From the IMG/VR virus record IMGVR_UViG_3300006638_000019, positions 1 to 28,009 of that record: a stretch of DNA of 28,009 nucleotides, one strand, 5' to 3'. A program made the position numbers and the translations under genes. Each line of letters starts with the position of its first letter. Positions within the stretch are counted from its first letter, which is position 1. Under the pieces are notes generated by a model. It ran no database searches, had not been told where the DNA came from, and saw only the letters and a list, made by a program, of their open reading frames with translations. Source of the stretch: a virus. Of the stretch, positions 13,037 through 21,930 are shown piece after piece.

Positions 13037-15041
13037 GTCTTCCGCTCCTTGTCTTCCCAACCTTCTTATTCACCTGCTGTATCTGAGCGGGTGTGAGGAT
13101 AGCACCACCGCGCTTGAAACTTCCGCGTATTCTTTTCTCCTCTGCGAGCTTTTCCTGTGCTGCTTGCCGTGCCTCAATGGCACTTTGTTTGGCGACAAAG
13201 GCCGGAGCGTCCGGATCAATATTTTGCAGCGACTTAATAGGATCTCCACCGATCATTTGCTTCAATTGCTGACCACCAGGGCCATCTATTGCACCTCCAC
13301 CAGGGGGATTGATAGTCAGTTTTAATGGTCGTCGCGCTGCCCCCTGATAAACATTCCCAGCGACCTGCATGCGTTCAGCGGGGGTAAGTTGAGATGTCAT
13401 CGAAGCGTCAATATTTTTTGGCATGGTGGTGTTCCCTGTGTCTTTAGGGAATGGCGGAGTACCACTGCCGATAGCACCAGTCTCTGCCACCGCTCCGGTG
13501 CTCGGCGGGGAATAAGATGCGCTGATAGGGGGTTGTACGACCCCAGACCGATTTACACGGACAGGTGGCGCGGGAAACAATTTCGGGGACGGCGTTGGTG
13601 AAAAGCCAGAATTTCCCGCACCTGCATTAGGACTTATTGGCTGTACGGGAACGCTCCGTTCTTCAAGGTTTTTAAGGAGTCCGTCAAATGCGCGTCTAAC
13701 TATTGTGCCGCGCGCTACATTGGCTGCGGTGCCAGCAACAACCGGAACAGCTAATCCTGCGGCAGTAAGCGGATTGCCCATTGCCAAGGCTATTGCTGCT
13801 GTCCCCGCATCTCCCCATGCCGGGAGAGATTTGCTGCCCGCACCAAAGCCTACCTTTCCAATTTTCTCCAATACGTTATTTAAACTTTCTGGATGGGCTA
13901 ATGTAGATATTATCTGTCTATCTGCAGGATCTGTGAAATTATAATATTCAGATTTATCATCAAACAGTTTTTTTAGCTTTGATTGTATGACGTTTGGATC
14001 GCCATTTGCCTGCCTTCCTATTTCCGTCAGGGTGTCGTGATTGCTTTCAAGGCCATGAGCAGTACGCGCTTCTTCAAGCGCTGTAATAGAATCAGGGCTA
14101 CCACCGCCAATCAGACTGGGGTTTGCTTGAATGGTTTTGAGATATGAATCTATAGATTGTTTCGCCGCTTGTGCTTTACCAACATCATTTGGGTTGGCAG
14201 CGTTCCATGCGATTCGGCCTAATTGTTTCCGGTATTCATCTATATATGGCAACGTCAACCCGCTTTCAGCCTCATCATCAAAAGCGTCAAGAAGAGCCGA
14301 AGTCTGGGGAGACGCCTTGGGAACTAAAGTTCCAACATCACTTCGTACCTGCGTTGCCATAGCCTGAGCTTCATCTGGCCCCAATGTCAATCCAAGATCA
14401 TGTGCCTTTTTATAGGCAGCGGTTGTATTGTCACCCAACGCATCATTCGCTGCCTGCACCTCGGTATAGGCTCGCACAGGGGGAAGCGCCATGCGTGCGC
14501 TGGTGTTATTTGCGAGGATGTTGCGTGACACATTCGGCGCTTGATTGGCTCCAATATCTGCAGCGGCTTTTATTCCTTTGCCAGTTAAGGCTGCGGCATC
14601 AGCTACTCCTTTTAATACCGGAATATTGCCAGCTAATTCTACATTTTGTCCAAAGGCAGACAAGTCCTTGGATAAATTGGGATCATAGGACTCTAAATCT
14701 TTCACATTATTAACGACAGGGGCAATAGCACCAGAAACAGCATTTTCCGCGCCCATCATTTTATCGCCAACCCATTGTCCGGCTCCGGTAGAATCAATGG
14801 CATTGGCCACGCCCTGTGCCGCAGGAGTTTCTGCCTGCCCTACACCACCCATAACTGTATTCACAGCGTTATTGATAGGCTTGGCCACCGCATTCATTGT
14901 GCCTTGATATGCAGAGCGGACAGGATCGGTTCCGATATTTGGCTGCAGATAGTTTTTTATTGCGCCATCAACTATGCTATCTGGGGTCCCGTCTGGGAAC
15001 TCATGCATTACACCATCTGGGGTTTGTGCTTGGACGGTCAT
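13029..15041 (-). CDS. large virion-internal (ejection-type) protein, 670 aa
   Basis: The N-terminus (TPDGVMHEFPDGTPDSIVDG, then AIKNYLQ) is the short segment with which many phage internal and tail proteins begin. The rest is Ala/Gly/Asn-rich with long helical stretches (TEVQAANDALGDNTTAAYKK, GLESNHDTLTEIGRQAN), a Pro/Ser-rich linker near 490-560, and a C-terminal tail with FKRGGAILTPAQIQQVNKK. There is no enzyme motif. Length, composition and position directly after the transglycosylase protein suggest an internal protein ejected with DNA, like the T7 gp14-16 set, though I see no specific homology. ATG 15041 overlaps the previous stop (ATGA). Confidence 0.65.
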   Translation of the reverse strand: MTVQAQTPDGVMHEFPDGTPDSIVDGAIKNYLQPNIGTDPVRSAYQGTMNAVAKPINNAVNTVMGGVGQAETPAAQGVANAIDSTGAGQWVGDKMMGAENAVSGAIAPVVNNVKDLESYDPNLSKDLSAFGQNVELAGNIPVLKGVADAAALTGKGIKAAADIGANQAPNVSRNILANNTSARMALPPVRAYTEVQAANDALGDNTTAAYKKAHDLGLTLGPDEAQAMATQVRSDVGTLVPKASPQTSALLDAFDDEAESGLTLPYIDEYRKQLGRIAWNAANPNDVGKAQAAKQSIDSYLKTIQANPSLIGGGSPDSITALEEARTAHGLESNHDTLTEIGRQANGDPNVIQSKLKKLFDDKSEYYNFTDPADRQIISTLAHPESLNNVLEKIGKVGFGAGSKSLPAWGDAGTAAIALAMGNPLTAAGLAVPVVAGTAANVARGTIVRRAFDGLLKNLEERSVPVQPISPNAGAGNSGFSPTPSPKLFPAPPVRVNRSGVVQPPISASYSPPSTGAVAETGAIGSGTPPFPKDTGNTTMPKNIDASMTSQLTPAERMQVAGNVYQGAARRPLKLTINPPGGGAIDGPGGQQLKQMIGGDPIKSLQNIDPDAPAFVAKQSAIEARQAAQEKLAEEKRIRGSFKRGGAILTPAQIQQVNKKVGKTRSGRHA

Positions 15042-18000
15042 TGGACTCTATTCCCATTGGTATCGTATTTGATTATTGATGTCGGCGCTGCAGATGCTGT
15101 GGAAGACGATGTCGCGGCAGGTGTGGCCCCGGCCTTATCATCGGACGGATAGTATTTCTCAATCAAATTTCTGGCGGCAGGCGTCATAAACCTCTTGCGG
15201 TAGTCAGTCAATCCAGAGCCAGAAGTATATCTCTGCTCCAAGCCATAGGCTTGACCGGCCATATATTTTCCGGCCTCATTAAGCTGCCCTTCGGCCTGTG
15301 CGCGGCTACTTCCGGTATCCATATTTTTTGTGAATGCCTGCCGGTCGGCCAGACTGGAGTTGGAGCCTAATATTGCCTTTGCCATTTCGTCATAGACGAT
15401 GGTTTTACCTAATTCAAAATTCGTCGGCACAGGACTGCCTGTCTGGCGCGCTATTCCCTGAGCCAGTGAATTAAAGAGCGGTACATTCCCATTATCAAGG
15501 GCTGAAACAGCATCCTGCAATGTACCGAAATGCTCCATCGTTACGTTCTGAGCCTGCACTGTCTTTGCTGTTTGCGCTCCCTTGGTAAAATCCTGAATCG
15601 TGGAGTATCTCTGCCCGGTCCATGTTGGGTCAGCTATACTTGCTGCCTGTTGTGCCGCCAATAAAACAGGCTTCGCAGCAAATCCGGTCGGAGGCGGAGC
15701 ATCGCCCTTCACATAAAGTCTGGCCTGCGCTGCGATATTAGGCGGCAAAGTTTGAAGAAAGGCTTCACCGCGCAATGGTTTTCCATCTGCGCCAACAGGT
15801 GGATTATAGACATTGGCTGTAGATTGATTTCCGCTTCCGCTACCGCTGCTTCCGGAAGATACCGGGATAGGATGTGCCGGGTCCTTGGGGTTGGGAATGA
15901 TAAATCCACCCCATCCATCGGGGATTGGTTTTTGGCGCTCCGCCACCTGATTGGCCTGATTGGCAGCATCCACCGTCTTCTCTTCCTTGAATTTATCTTG
16001 TGCCAACTGAGTATCATCCATCAGCTTCTGGGCATTCTGATGGAAACTACCCTCGTCATAGTTTTGCTTATTGGCCACCGCAGTCTGTTCTGCATAATTG
16101 TTCAGGCCAATCAGGCCGCCCTGCCCAATGTCCACCAATGGATTGCGTGAACGTCCGGCAAGCGTGCCGAGAACACCGGCGGCTACCGAGAGCCACGGAT
16201 TAGGCTGATTGTCCTTCGGCATCTCGGCTTCATACGGCGATTTGGAATTTGCCGGATGATCCTGTGCATTCGTGGGTGGTGTGGGCGGGGGCATAGAAGA
16301 GGTATCACCAGCTCCCATCGCCGCCATCACTTTGCCCGGATATTGCTGAGTCTCTTGCGGCAGGTCGCTCACAGAGGAATCACCGCTTGCCACCTTATCC
16401 AGCCTTCCGGGGCCACCATTATAGGCCATAAGCGTTGTGTTCTCGTCGCCACCGAAGTGATTGAGCAGAGCATTGTGATAATCAGTGGCAAAACGCTTGG
16501 CATCGCCAGCACCTTGATAGGGAGTCACGCCATAACCCGGATCTGCTGCTGTAGCTGGCATGATGCCATACTCAGTGAATGCGCCTGCCGGGGACACCGC
16601 ATCCGGATTATTTCCAGACTCCACCTGTGAGATACCGGACATAATATCGCCGCCGCCAGCATCGTAATGCTTTGGTACAATACCACCGCGCGACTTTCCC
16701 TTGCCATAAATCATATCCAGATCGGCTTGATTGTTTGCATTTATACCACTGACCTGAGGGGTCGATGAAGATGCGCTTGGGGCGGCAGATGGAGCGGCAA
16801 TGCCCCCGCTATTAGGGTTTGATGCTGCAAACTGAGCGTAAGTTGGTGCCGTCTGGGCTGCAAAGACAGGGGGGCCTGACGAAGCGCCTGTAGAAGCAGT
16901 GGCCCCCGGTCCGCCGTATGTCATGCCATATACTGCATTTTGCGCATCTGTGGCAGCAGAGTCTACCGGGGCAGTATATACCAGCCCCCCCGCCCCCGTG
17001 GTGCCCGGTGCCAGCCATGTTTGATTGTAGTTATCCCATTCGGCAGGGCCGCTTGCCGTATTTTCGTAGAGGTTGCCCTGTGACCCAGCCAATCCCGATG
17101 TGGAAGCGTTAGCATCATAAACTCCGGGGACATTATCAGTCATTGGATTCCCGCTGGCAAAGGCAGGAAGAGAGACACCACCGGTCGCAAGGTGTGGCTT
17201 AACTATGCCACCGCGCGCGAGCTTGGAATAATCCACCTTGCGATAGCCACTCTTGTCCATGAATACAGCATCAGGATTCTTCTTCTCGACCTCTTGTGCG
17301 ATAACACCGGAATGTCTCTGGTTGCTGCCCTTATACTCAAAGGTGTGCAGCGGATAGTCACCCTTGCTCCCGGCAAGGATTCCGGCATTGTGGATATTCT
17401 TCTTGAGCCGTCTGTCGCTGAATAACCCCTGCGAAGGCTGTGTGGTAGAGCTTGTGCTCTGACCACCTGTGTTGCTTCCGATACCTTCGGCAATGTTCCC
17501 GAGCCAACCGGTCGTCTGGAAGGGGTACGCCTGAGACTGAAGGAACTGTTCATACGGTACATTGAGGATGGACTGAGCCTGCTGTTGCTGTTGCTGGCCT
17601 GCACCAAGCTGGGCCTGCGCACCGGCAAGTGCATTGTTTTGGGCCGTGGTGCCAATCTGGTTTTGCGCAAGACCACCGCTTAGCTGAAGATTCTGGCTTG
17701 CCTCTTGCGCGCCGATACCAACCTGCTGCTGGGTATTGGCCTCCTGAAGCGCCTGTGAATACCCCTGATTGAGTATACCAGCGTTGGTGGCGTTATTTGC
17801 AAGCGCCTGCTGACCACCCAGAATGCCCTGTGCTACACCAGCCCTGTCGCCACCCCACGCACCACTGGAAATGGCGTTGCCCTGAAGCTGGGCCTGTTGC
17901 TGGGCATCCTGATTATTCTCAGCCGCCATTGTGCTGTTAAGTACATTCTGAGTGTATGGGCTTTCGTAATTCTGGATCTGCGATGCTGTGACGGTATTCG

Positions 18001-18370
18001 GATTGATATTCTGCGTTGCCTGACCGACCAGATTGCTCGCTGCGCCAGTGTACGGCGCAGAAATCCCCTGCATGTTGTTTATGGTATTATATGCACTTTG
18101 CTCGGTAGGAGTTGTGTCAGCAACAATCTGCCCCTGGTATTGATTGAGCGGAGCTGACGCGACTTGGTTCGCCTGATTGGTGACGTTTTGATACTCAGCT
18201 AGGACCTGTGGTGGGACCGTAGTGCTGGTATTACTTTGAGTAGTCCCACCGCCTCCGGAGGCTGTATATACATTTTTATATTCTGCCTTGTGAACGGCAA
18301 CTATCTTGCGCGCTTTAACAATGGCCTCGGCAATTTTCTTTCTCAGTACAATATTTTCTTCGTTGCTCAC
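15038..18370 (-). CDS. giant virion protein with internal S74 peptidase-like and lytic transglycosylase domains, 1110 aa
   Basis: I use GTG 18370 as start: it overlaps the previous stop (GTGA) and has GAGGGG seven bases upstream. Order: about 1-300, Gln/Asn-rich helical region with a QQQQQQ run; about 314-388, an S74-type segment (FSDRRLKKNI, HTFEYKGSNQRHSGVIAQEV, VDYSKLARGGIV) with the Ser-Asp-x-x-Leu-Lys catalytic pattern; about 400-570, Ala/Ser/Gly disorder; about 577-660, an SLT transglycosylase (SQVESGNNP with the catalytic Glu near 584, then AYNGGPGRLDKV); then a long helical C-terminal part. Transglycosylases in internal virion proteins open the cell wall for DNA entry. An S74 domain in the middle of a protein is unusual. 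Confidence 0.85.
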   Translation of the reverse strand: MSNEENIVLRKKIAEAIVKARKIVAVHKAEYKNVYTASGGGGTTQSNTSTTVPPQVLAEYQNVTNQANQVASAPLNQYQGQIVADTTPTEQSAYNTINNMQGISAPYTGAASNLVGQATQNINPNTVTASQIQNYESPYTQNVLNSTMAAENNQDAQQQAQLQGNAISSGAWGGDRAGVAQGILGGQQALANNATNAGILNQGYSQALQEANTQQQVGIGAQEASQNLQLSGGLAQNQIGTTAQNNALAGAQAQLGAGQQQQQQAQSILNVPYEQFLQSQAYPFQTTGWLGNIAEGIGSNTGGQSTSSTTQPSQGLFSDRRLKKNIHNAGILAGSKGDYPLHTFEYKGSNQRHSGVIAQEVEKKNPDAVFMDKSGYRKVDYSKLARGGIVKPHLATGGVSLPAFASGNPMTDNVPGVYDANASTSGLAGSQGNLYENTASGPAEWDNYNQTWLAPGTTGAGGLVYTAPVDSAATDAQNAVYGMTYGGPGATASTGASSGPPVFAAQTAPTYAQFAASNPNSGGIAAPSAAPSASSSTPQVSGINANNQADLDMIYGKGKSRGGIVPKHYDAGGGDIMSGISQVESGNNPDAVSPAGAFTEYGIMPATAADPGYGVTPYQGAGDAKRFATDYHNALLNHFGGDENTTLMAYNGGPGRLDKVASGDSSVSDLPQETQQYPGKVMAAMGAGDTSSMPPPTPPTNAQDHPANSKSPYEAEMPKDNQPNPWLSVAAGVLGTLAGRSRNPLVDIGQGGLIGLNNYAEQTAVANKQNYDEGSFHQNAQKLMDDTQLAQDKFKEEKTVDAANQANQVAERQKPIPDGWGGFIIPNPKDPAHPIPVSSGSSGSGSGNQSTANVYNPPVGADGKPLRGEAFLQTLPPNIAAQARLYVKGDAPPPTGFAAKPVLLAAQQAASIADPTWTGQRYSTIQDFTKGAQTAKTVQAQNVTMEHFGTLQDAVSALDNGNVPLFNSLAQGIARQTGSPVPTNFELGKTIVYDEMAKAILGSNSSLADRQAFTKNMDTGSSRAQAEGQLNEAGKYMAGQAYGLEQRYTSGSGLTDYRKRFMTPAARNLIEKYYPSDDKAGATPAATSSSTASAAPTSIIKYDTNGNRVQ

Positions 18371-18900
18371 TGCGCACCCCTCGTCACAGCAGGCCCACCT
18401 GCGAGATGCATATTGTACACGAACAACGCCCCAACCTGTGGCATCTTGCGGCGATAAAGCTCGATCTTTGGTGTAAGCCGCTCTGTGGTGTAGATTTGCA
18501 TACCGAGCGGGCGACTCGTTGAATCCGAAACCCACTTGCCGAATTTAATCAGGTCCTGCGCGTATGTGGATTTGCGATAATCCTTATGCACATTATTCCA
18601 GAGTTCATAAAGTACCCAGTCATCGCTATACCATGGCTGCGTGTACTCCACAGCCAGACTAGCAGCTATGCGATTCTTATCGTCATGAGCGTCGATTATG
18701 CCAATCATCACAAGATGTACGCACCCACCTCTTTCGTCCTTCGGGGGATTAATACCATGGTCAATCACCTTGCGCACCTTCTCTTCGCTAAGGGTGAACA
18801 TGGCGCTTTCGTCGTGGCCCGCACGCACAAATGAGAGAAGGCGCTCTCTGTCGCTTTCATTGCAGAATCGGATATGGGGTACGGGATTGGGGAAGGTCAT
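18367..18900 (-). CDS. GNAT-fold acetyltransferase-like protein, 177 aa
   Basis: ATG 18900 overlaps the upstream stop (ATGA). An upstream in-frame start would sit within the previous gene. The domain begins PHIRFCNESDRERLLSF and has the acetyl-CoA-binding loop and helix VHKDYRKSTYAQDLIKFGKW (residues 104-123) and a final strand with ERLTPKIELYRRKMPQVGAL, all GNAT-like. GNAT proteins acetylate amines using acetyl-CoA. Similar genes often lie between tail/internal-protein genes in phages, where the target is unknown. Its stop overlaps the start of the giant virion protein. Confidence 0.78.
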   Translation of the reverse strand: MTFPNPVPHIRFCNESDRERLLSFVRAGHDESAMFTLSEEKVRKVIDHGINPPKDERGGCVHLVMIGIIDAHDDKNRIAASLAVEYTQPWYSDDWVLYELWNNVHKDYRKSTYAQDLIKFGKWVSDSTSRPLGMQIYTTERLTPKIELYRRKMPQVGALFVYNMHLAGGPAVTRGAQ

Positions 18901-20258
18901 TTCTTTAATCCGCTCCCCACCGGCACATCCAGTTTTTTCAAGTCTTTGATATGCTTCTCTCTCTGCAAAAGCACCCAATGATCGAGAATTTTATGTCCTT
19001 TTTTCAGGCTTCCAAACTTATTTATAATCTGTTTCGGGCTGATGACATGCTCCCCACCCGCCACGATCACGGGGGCTTTATCATCTGCCTTACCGCCCTT
19101 AGCATATGCTCCAGCGCTGTTGATAAAAGATGTATCAACTGATTGCGGCTCAAGAGAATTATTCTCATATGCGGAAGACGGGGGGGTAGGAATTTTCACT
19201 CCGCGCCCCTCTCTGATTGGACGCGCCTGAATCCCATGGGGCTGTGTGGAGAACATACGGTCTATGACTGCAGAGCCTGCGAGTGTGTTGCCCTCGCCCA
19301 ACCCCGACACGACATCCGCAGGCACCACATAAGCGCCAGTCGGGACATTGGTGTTGATGGTATCTGTACGTCCCGGCCCAGCGCTATTAAGCAGCCCGCT
19401 GGGGTGGAAGGTTTCACCGGCCTCGCGCCGCATGAGCATGTTGGTGAGGCTATTTGCTTCGCCGCCATCGGCATATTCAGGAATCGCACCGCCATCTGCA
19501 AACATAGCAAATAAGGCGGGTAGCATGTCCATAATAGAACTGCCAAAGGCCGCTGCGCTCGTATCTGCAAGCCCAGCCATGCCTGCCGTAGCTCCGGCAT
19601 CTGCAATCGCAGCAGGGGCAGCAGAGGCGGCAATGGAGGCTCCAAGATCAGCAGCGGCAGGAAGTGCAGTTGCAGTCCCTGCAGCGCTATCCACGGCTAT
19701 GTTGGTTGCACCAGACCCAAGCGTATCGAGCGATGCACCGGGTGCAAAACTGTTAGAGCCAGCCATCCAATTTGCAGACTGCGCATTGGGGCCGCTTAAT
19801 ATCCCGCCGAAGCCGTTACCCTGCAGGCCGCTGCTTATACTTCCGAACATACTTGGATTGTTACCACTTCCACCAAGTATTCCGCTCGCCCCTTTATAGA
19901 GATTTGTCAGCCCGCTTGCTGCCTGCGTACCCTGTGCAACATCCTGTGCAGTGCTTGGCTGCTGCTGGGGTGTAGAATTCGCCTTGGCAACGCCAGGGCC
20001 AGCCCCGCTTGAGAGCTGCGGCGAGCTTATAAAGTTGATATCCGCGCTTGGAACATTGCCGCCGGGGGATATCGGTTGGAACATGTTCTGCAGGATACCA
20101 CTCTGTTGAGGGATGCCACCTCCAGCCAGATGAGTTCTGGGTGTGGCAATCCCCAGCCGCGCGCCCATAATCTTGCCAATAGCGGCAGGATGCGGCACCA
20201 TGCTCCCCAGTGTGCGCTTGACGTTTAACGGCCCATCTCCCGGTATTGCTACGCCCAT
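18897..20258 (-). CDS. virion-associated protein with C-terminal GGE-x-V-I-x-P motif, 453 aa
   Basis: Residues 1-250 are low-complexity Ala/Gly/Ser (AADLGASIAASAAPAAIADA), probably disordered or membrane-active, as in ejection proteins. A repeated short motif (FADGGAIPEYADGGE, YAKGGKADD) follows. The C-terminal about 70 residues read APVIVAGGEHVISPKQIINK, then GHKILDHWVLLQREKHIKDL, a pattern I recall at the end of many uncharacterised phage structural proteins. No enzyme motif is seen. It is tightly packed between the fibre gene (TAATG overlap) and the GNAT gene. The structural role is inferred from context. Confidence 0.65.
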   Translation of the reverse strand: MGVAIPGDGPLNVKRTLGSMVPHPAAIGKIMGARLGIATPRTHLAGGGIPQQSGILQNMFQPISPGGNVPSADINFISSPQLSSGAGPGVAKANSTPQQQPSTAQDVAQGTQAASGLTNLYKGASGILGGSGNNPSMFGSISSGLQGNGFGGILSGPNAQSANWMAGSNSFAPGASLDTLGSGATNIAVDSAAGTATALPAAADLGASIAASAAPAAIADAGATAGMAGLADTSAAAFGSSIMDMLPALFAMFADGGAIPEYADGGEANSLTNMLMRREAGETFHPSGLLNSAGPGRTDTINTNVPTGAYVVPADVVSGLGEGNTLAGSAVIDRMFSTQPHGIQARPIREGRGVKIPTPPSSAYENNSLEPQSVDTSFINSAGAYAKGGKADDKAPVIVAGGEHVISPKQIINKFGSLKKGHKILDHWVLLQREKHIKDLKKLDVPVGSGLKK

Positions 20259-21667
20259 TAACGGACTCTCCTTGCGCCGATTGTTCCCGCTCCAGTGCAG
20301 GTGCCTGTGCTAAAATTGCACTGCCCGACAAGATAGATGGTCGTGGTGGTTGATAACGAAAATCTGGCGGTGCCGGTTGGTATAACAGACTGAGTTCCAG
20401 AACTCGCCGGTGTCTCCAGCAAGGCTGTCCCAAGTGTGCCAAGGCCACCTGCCGTCCCGCTGGTTGAACTTACAGATCCTAGCCATGTAGTAATATTCCC
20501 TGTCGCTGCTCCCGAAAATATACCCCACACGTCCCAGTCTCCGGCGGTCAGGGATATGCTGGTTATATTTGCAGGTGTACTATTGGTTAGCGACACACCG
20601 CCTGCAGATCCGGTTATAAACTGCCCGACATTACCAGCAGATGCATTATCATTGGTTGAGGTGCCGGGAATTTGGCCCGGAAGGAAGGGGTAAGACACCT
20701 TTAAATAAATATTTCCATTGGCATCCGTAGAAAAATCTGCAAATGAACCCTGTGGCAATGTGTAGCTTGCTCCGGCAGCCAGAACCGTACCGCCAACAGT
20801 AATTACGTCTGCGGCATTTGGTGTTATCACAACCCCACCACCAACAGCCATGATTGAGCATGTAAAATAATAGGTAAGATTGGTAGTCTGCGTCACCGTT
20901 ATAGTAAGTGCTGCAGTGCATACCTGTAATTGAAACCACTGAGCAAACGATAGGCCAAAATCGCTGGTCTGTACAGCGGGCACAGCAGCAAAAACAACGT
21001 TAAGTGCAATCCATACGCTTCCGTTATATTGTGCGATAACAGGAACTCCGTCAAACAAATCCCCGCTTTCAAGGTTGATAAGACCGACAGCTCCGAGTTT
21101 TTGAATTGTTACCGCTCCCGTCCCACCAACATTCAGGGTGGCCGAGCCTGTATTATTGTTTGACGGGGTGAAAGTTATGAAGGTTCCGTTGTTGAGCGAG
21201 AAATTTACCGGGAATGTCTGGGCTACAGTGAGGGCATTTGCCGTGCCGCCAACAGCGCCGGCTACAAAATTATATTGAGTTCCCGTAACCCCGATAACAA
21301 GACCAGTAGCATCAACATAGGTCACAACCTGAGTCCCTTGCGGCACAGGAACGCTGCCAGTGCATCCGGTTGCCTTCAACGTCAGAGTGAACGCCCCGCT
21401 TGTTTGATTGTTTACGAAATAGAAGCCGCCCTGCTGGGGAAAGGCAACATCAATATTACCAGTCAACGCTCCGGTAAGATTATAAATTAAATTCTGAGCT
21501 TGAGATGCGGTAAGCAGGACATCGGAACTTCCGGCGACACTTAAGGCCAGCGTGCCGCCAAGGTTGTTGTCAATTGTAGAGAAAGTGCTATTGGCAACCG
21601 TACCCCACGTACCGACATTTGTAGCCGTAACTTGCAGTGGATAGCCCTTATTCGGTGTGCTGGTCAT
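20258..21667 (-). CDS. tail fibre-like protein, 469 aa
   Basis: The N-terminus (TPNKGYPLQVTATNVGTWGT, then VANSTFSTIDNNLGG) is the conserved start of a large set of phage tail-fibre proteins. Most of the rest is Thr/Ser/Gly/Asn-rich beta sequence of the trimeric-fibre type. The C-terminal about 110 residues (SISLTAGDWDVWGIFSGAAT, then a terminal GTIGARRVR) look like a globular knob that could contact the host surface. ATG 21667 has a weak site (AGAGAT). A small gene lies just upstream in the operon. Confidence 0.75.
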   Translation of the reverse strand: MTSTPNKGYPLQVTATNVGTWGTVANSTFSTIDNNLGGTLALSVAGSSDVLLTASQAQNLIYNLTGALTGNIDVAFPQQGGFYFVNNQTSGAFTLTLKATGCTGSVPVPQGTQVVTYVDATGLVIGVTGTQYNFVAGAVGGTANALTVAQTFPVNFSLNNGTFITFTPSNNNTGSATLNVGGTGAVTIQKLGAVGLINLESGDLFDGVPVIAQYNGSVWIALNVVFAAVPAVQTSDFGLSFAQWFQLQVCTAALTITVTQTTNLTYYFTCSIMAVGGGVVITPNAADVITVGGTVLAAGASYTLPQGSFADFSTDANGNIYLKVSYPFLPGQIPGTSTNDNASAGNVGQFITGSAGGVSLTNSTPANITSISLTAGDWDVWGIFSGAATGNITTWLGSVSSTSGTAGGLGTLGTALLETPASSGTQSVIPTGTARFSLSTTTTIYLVGQCNFSTGTCTGAGTIGARRVR

Positions 21668-21683
21668 GTATATACATCTCTAT

Positions 21684-21929
21684 TTATACGCTGGTGTAGT
21701 AAGGCACTTTTACAGTTACGCCGGTGCTTGGAAGGGTCACATTAAGAAAGCCCGTATAGTTCAAAGGCACGATTGCACCTGACTGGATTCCGCTTGTTGA
21801 TGTGCCTATAATCTGAGGAAAAACCTGATTTATAGTTTTTGTCTGCTGCGCGATCTGCAATGAAAGCTGGTTAAGGGCATTAACGATGCTCTGGGCCGGG
21901 TTTTGATTACCTTGATTTTGATCTGCCAT
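21684..21929 (-). CDS. small virion-region protein, 81 aa
   Basis: ATG 21929 is two bases after the upstream stop (TAATATG), so it is coupled. The N-terminal half is Gln/Asn-rich helix (MADQNQGNQNPAQSIVNALN, QLSLQIAQQTKTIN), a likely coiled coil. The second half is beta-like (GAIVPLNYTGFLNVTLPSTG). I recall similar small proteins next to fibre genes in other phages but no function. It may be a fibre adaptor or chaperone, by position only. Confidence 0.65.
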   Translation of the reverse strand: MADQNQGNQNPAQSIVNALNQLSLQIAQQTKTINQVFPQIIGTSTSGIQSGAIVPLNYTGFLNVTLPSTGVTVKVPYYTSV

Positions 21930-21930
21930 A

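Noticed and set aside
18371-18535. Longer N-terminus for the giant virion protein (start at 18535)
   Set aside because: The extra 55 residues lie wholly in another frame of the GNAT gene and lack a ribosome-binding site, whereas GTG 18370 has one and the usual four-base overlap.
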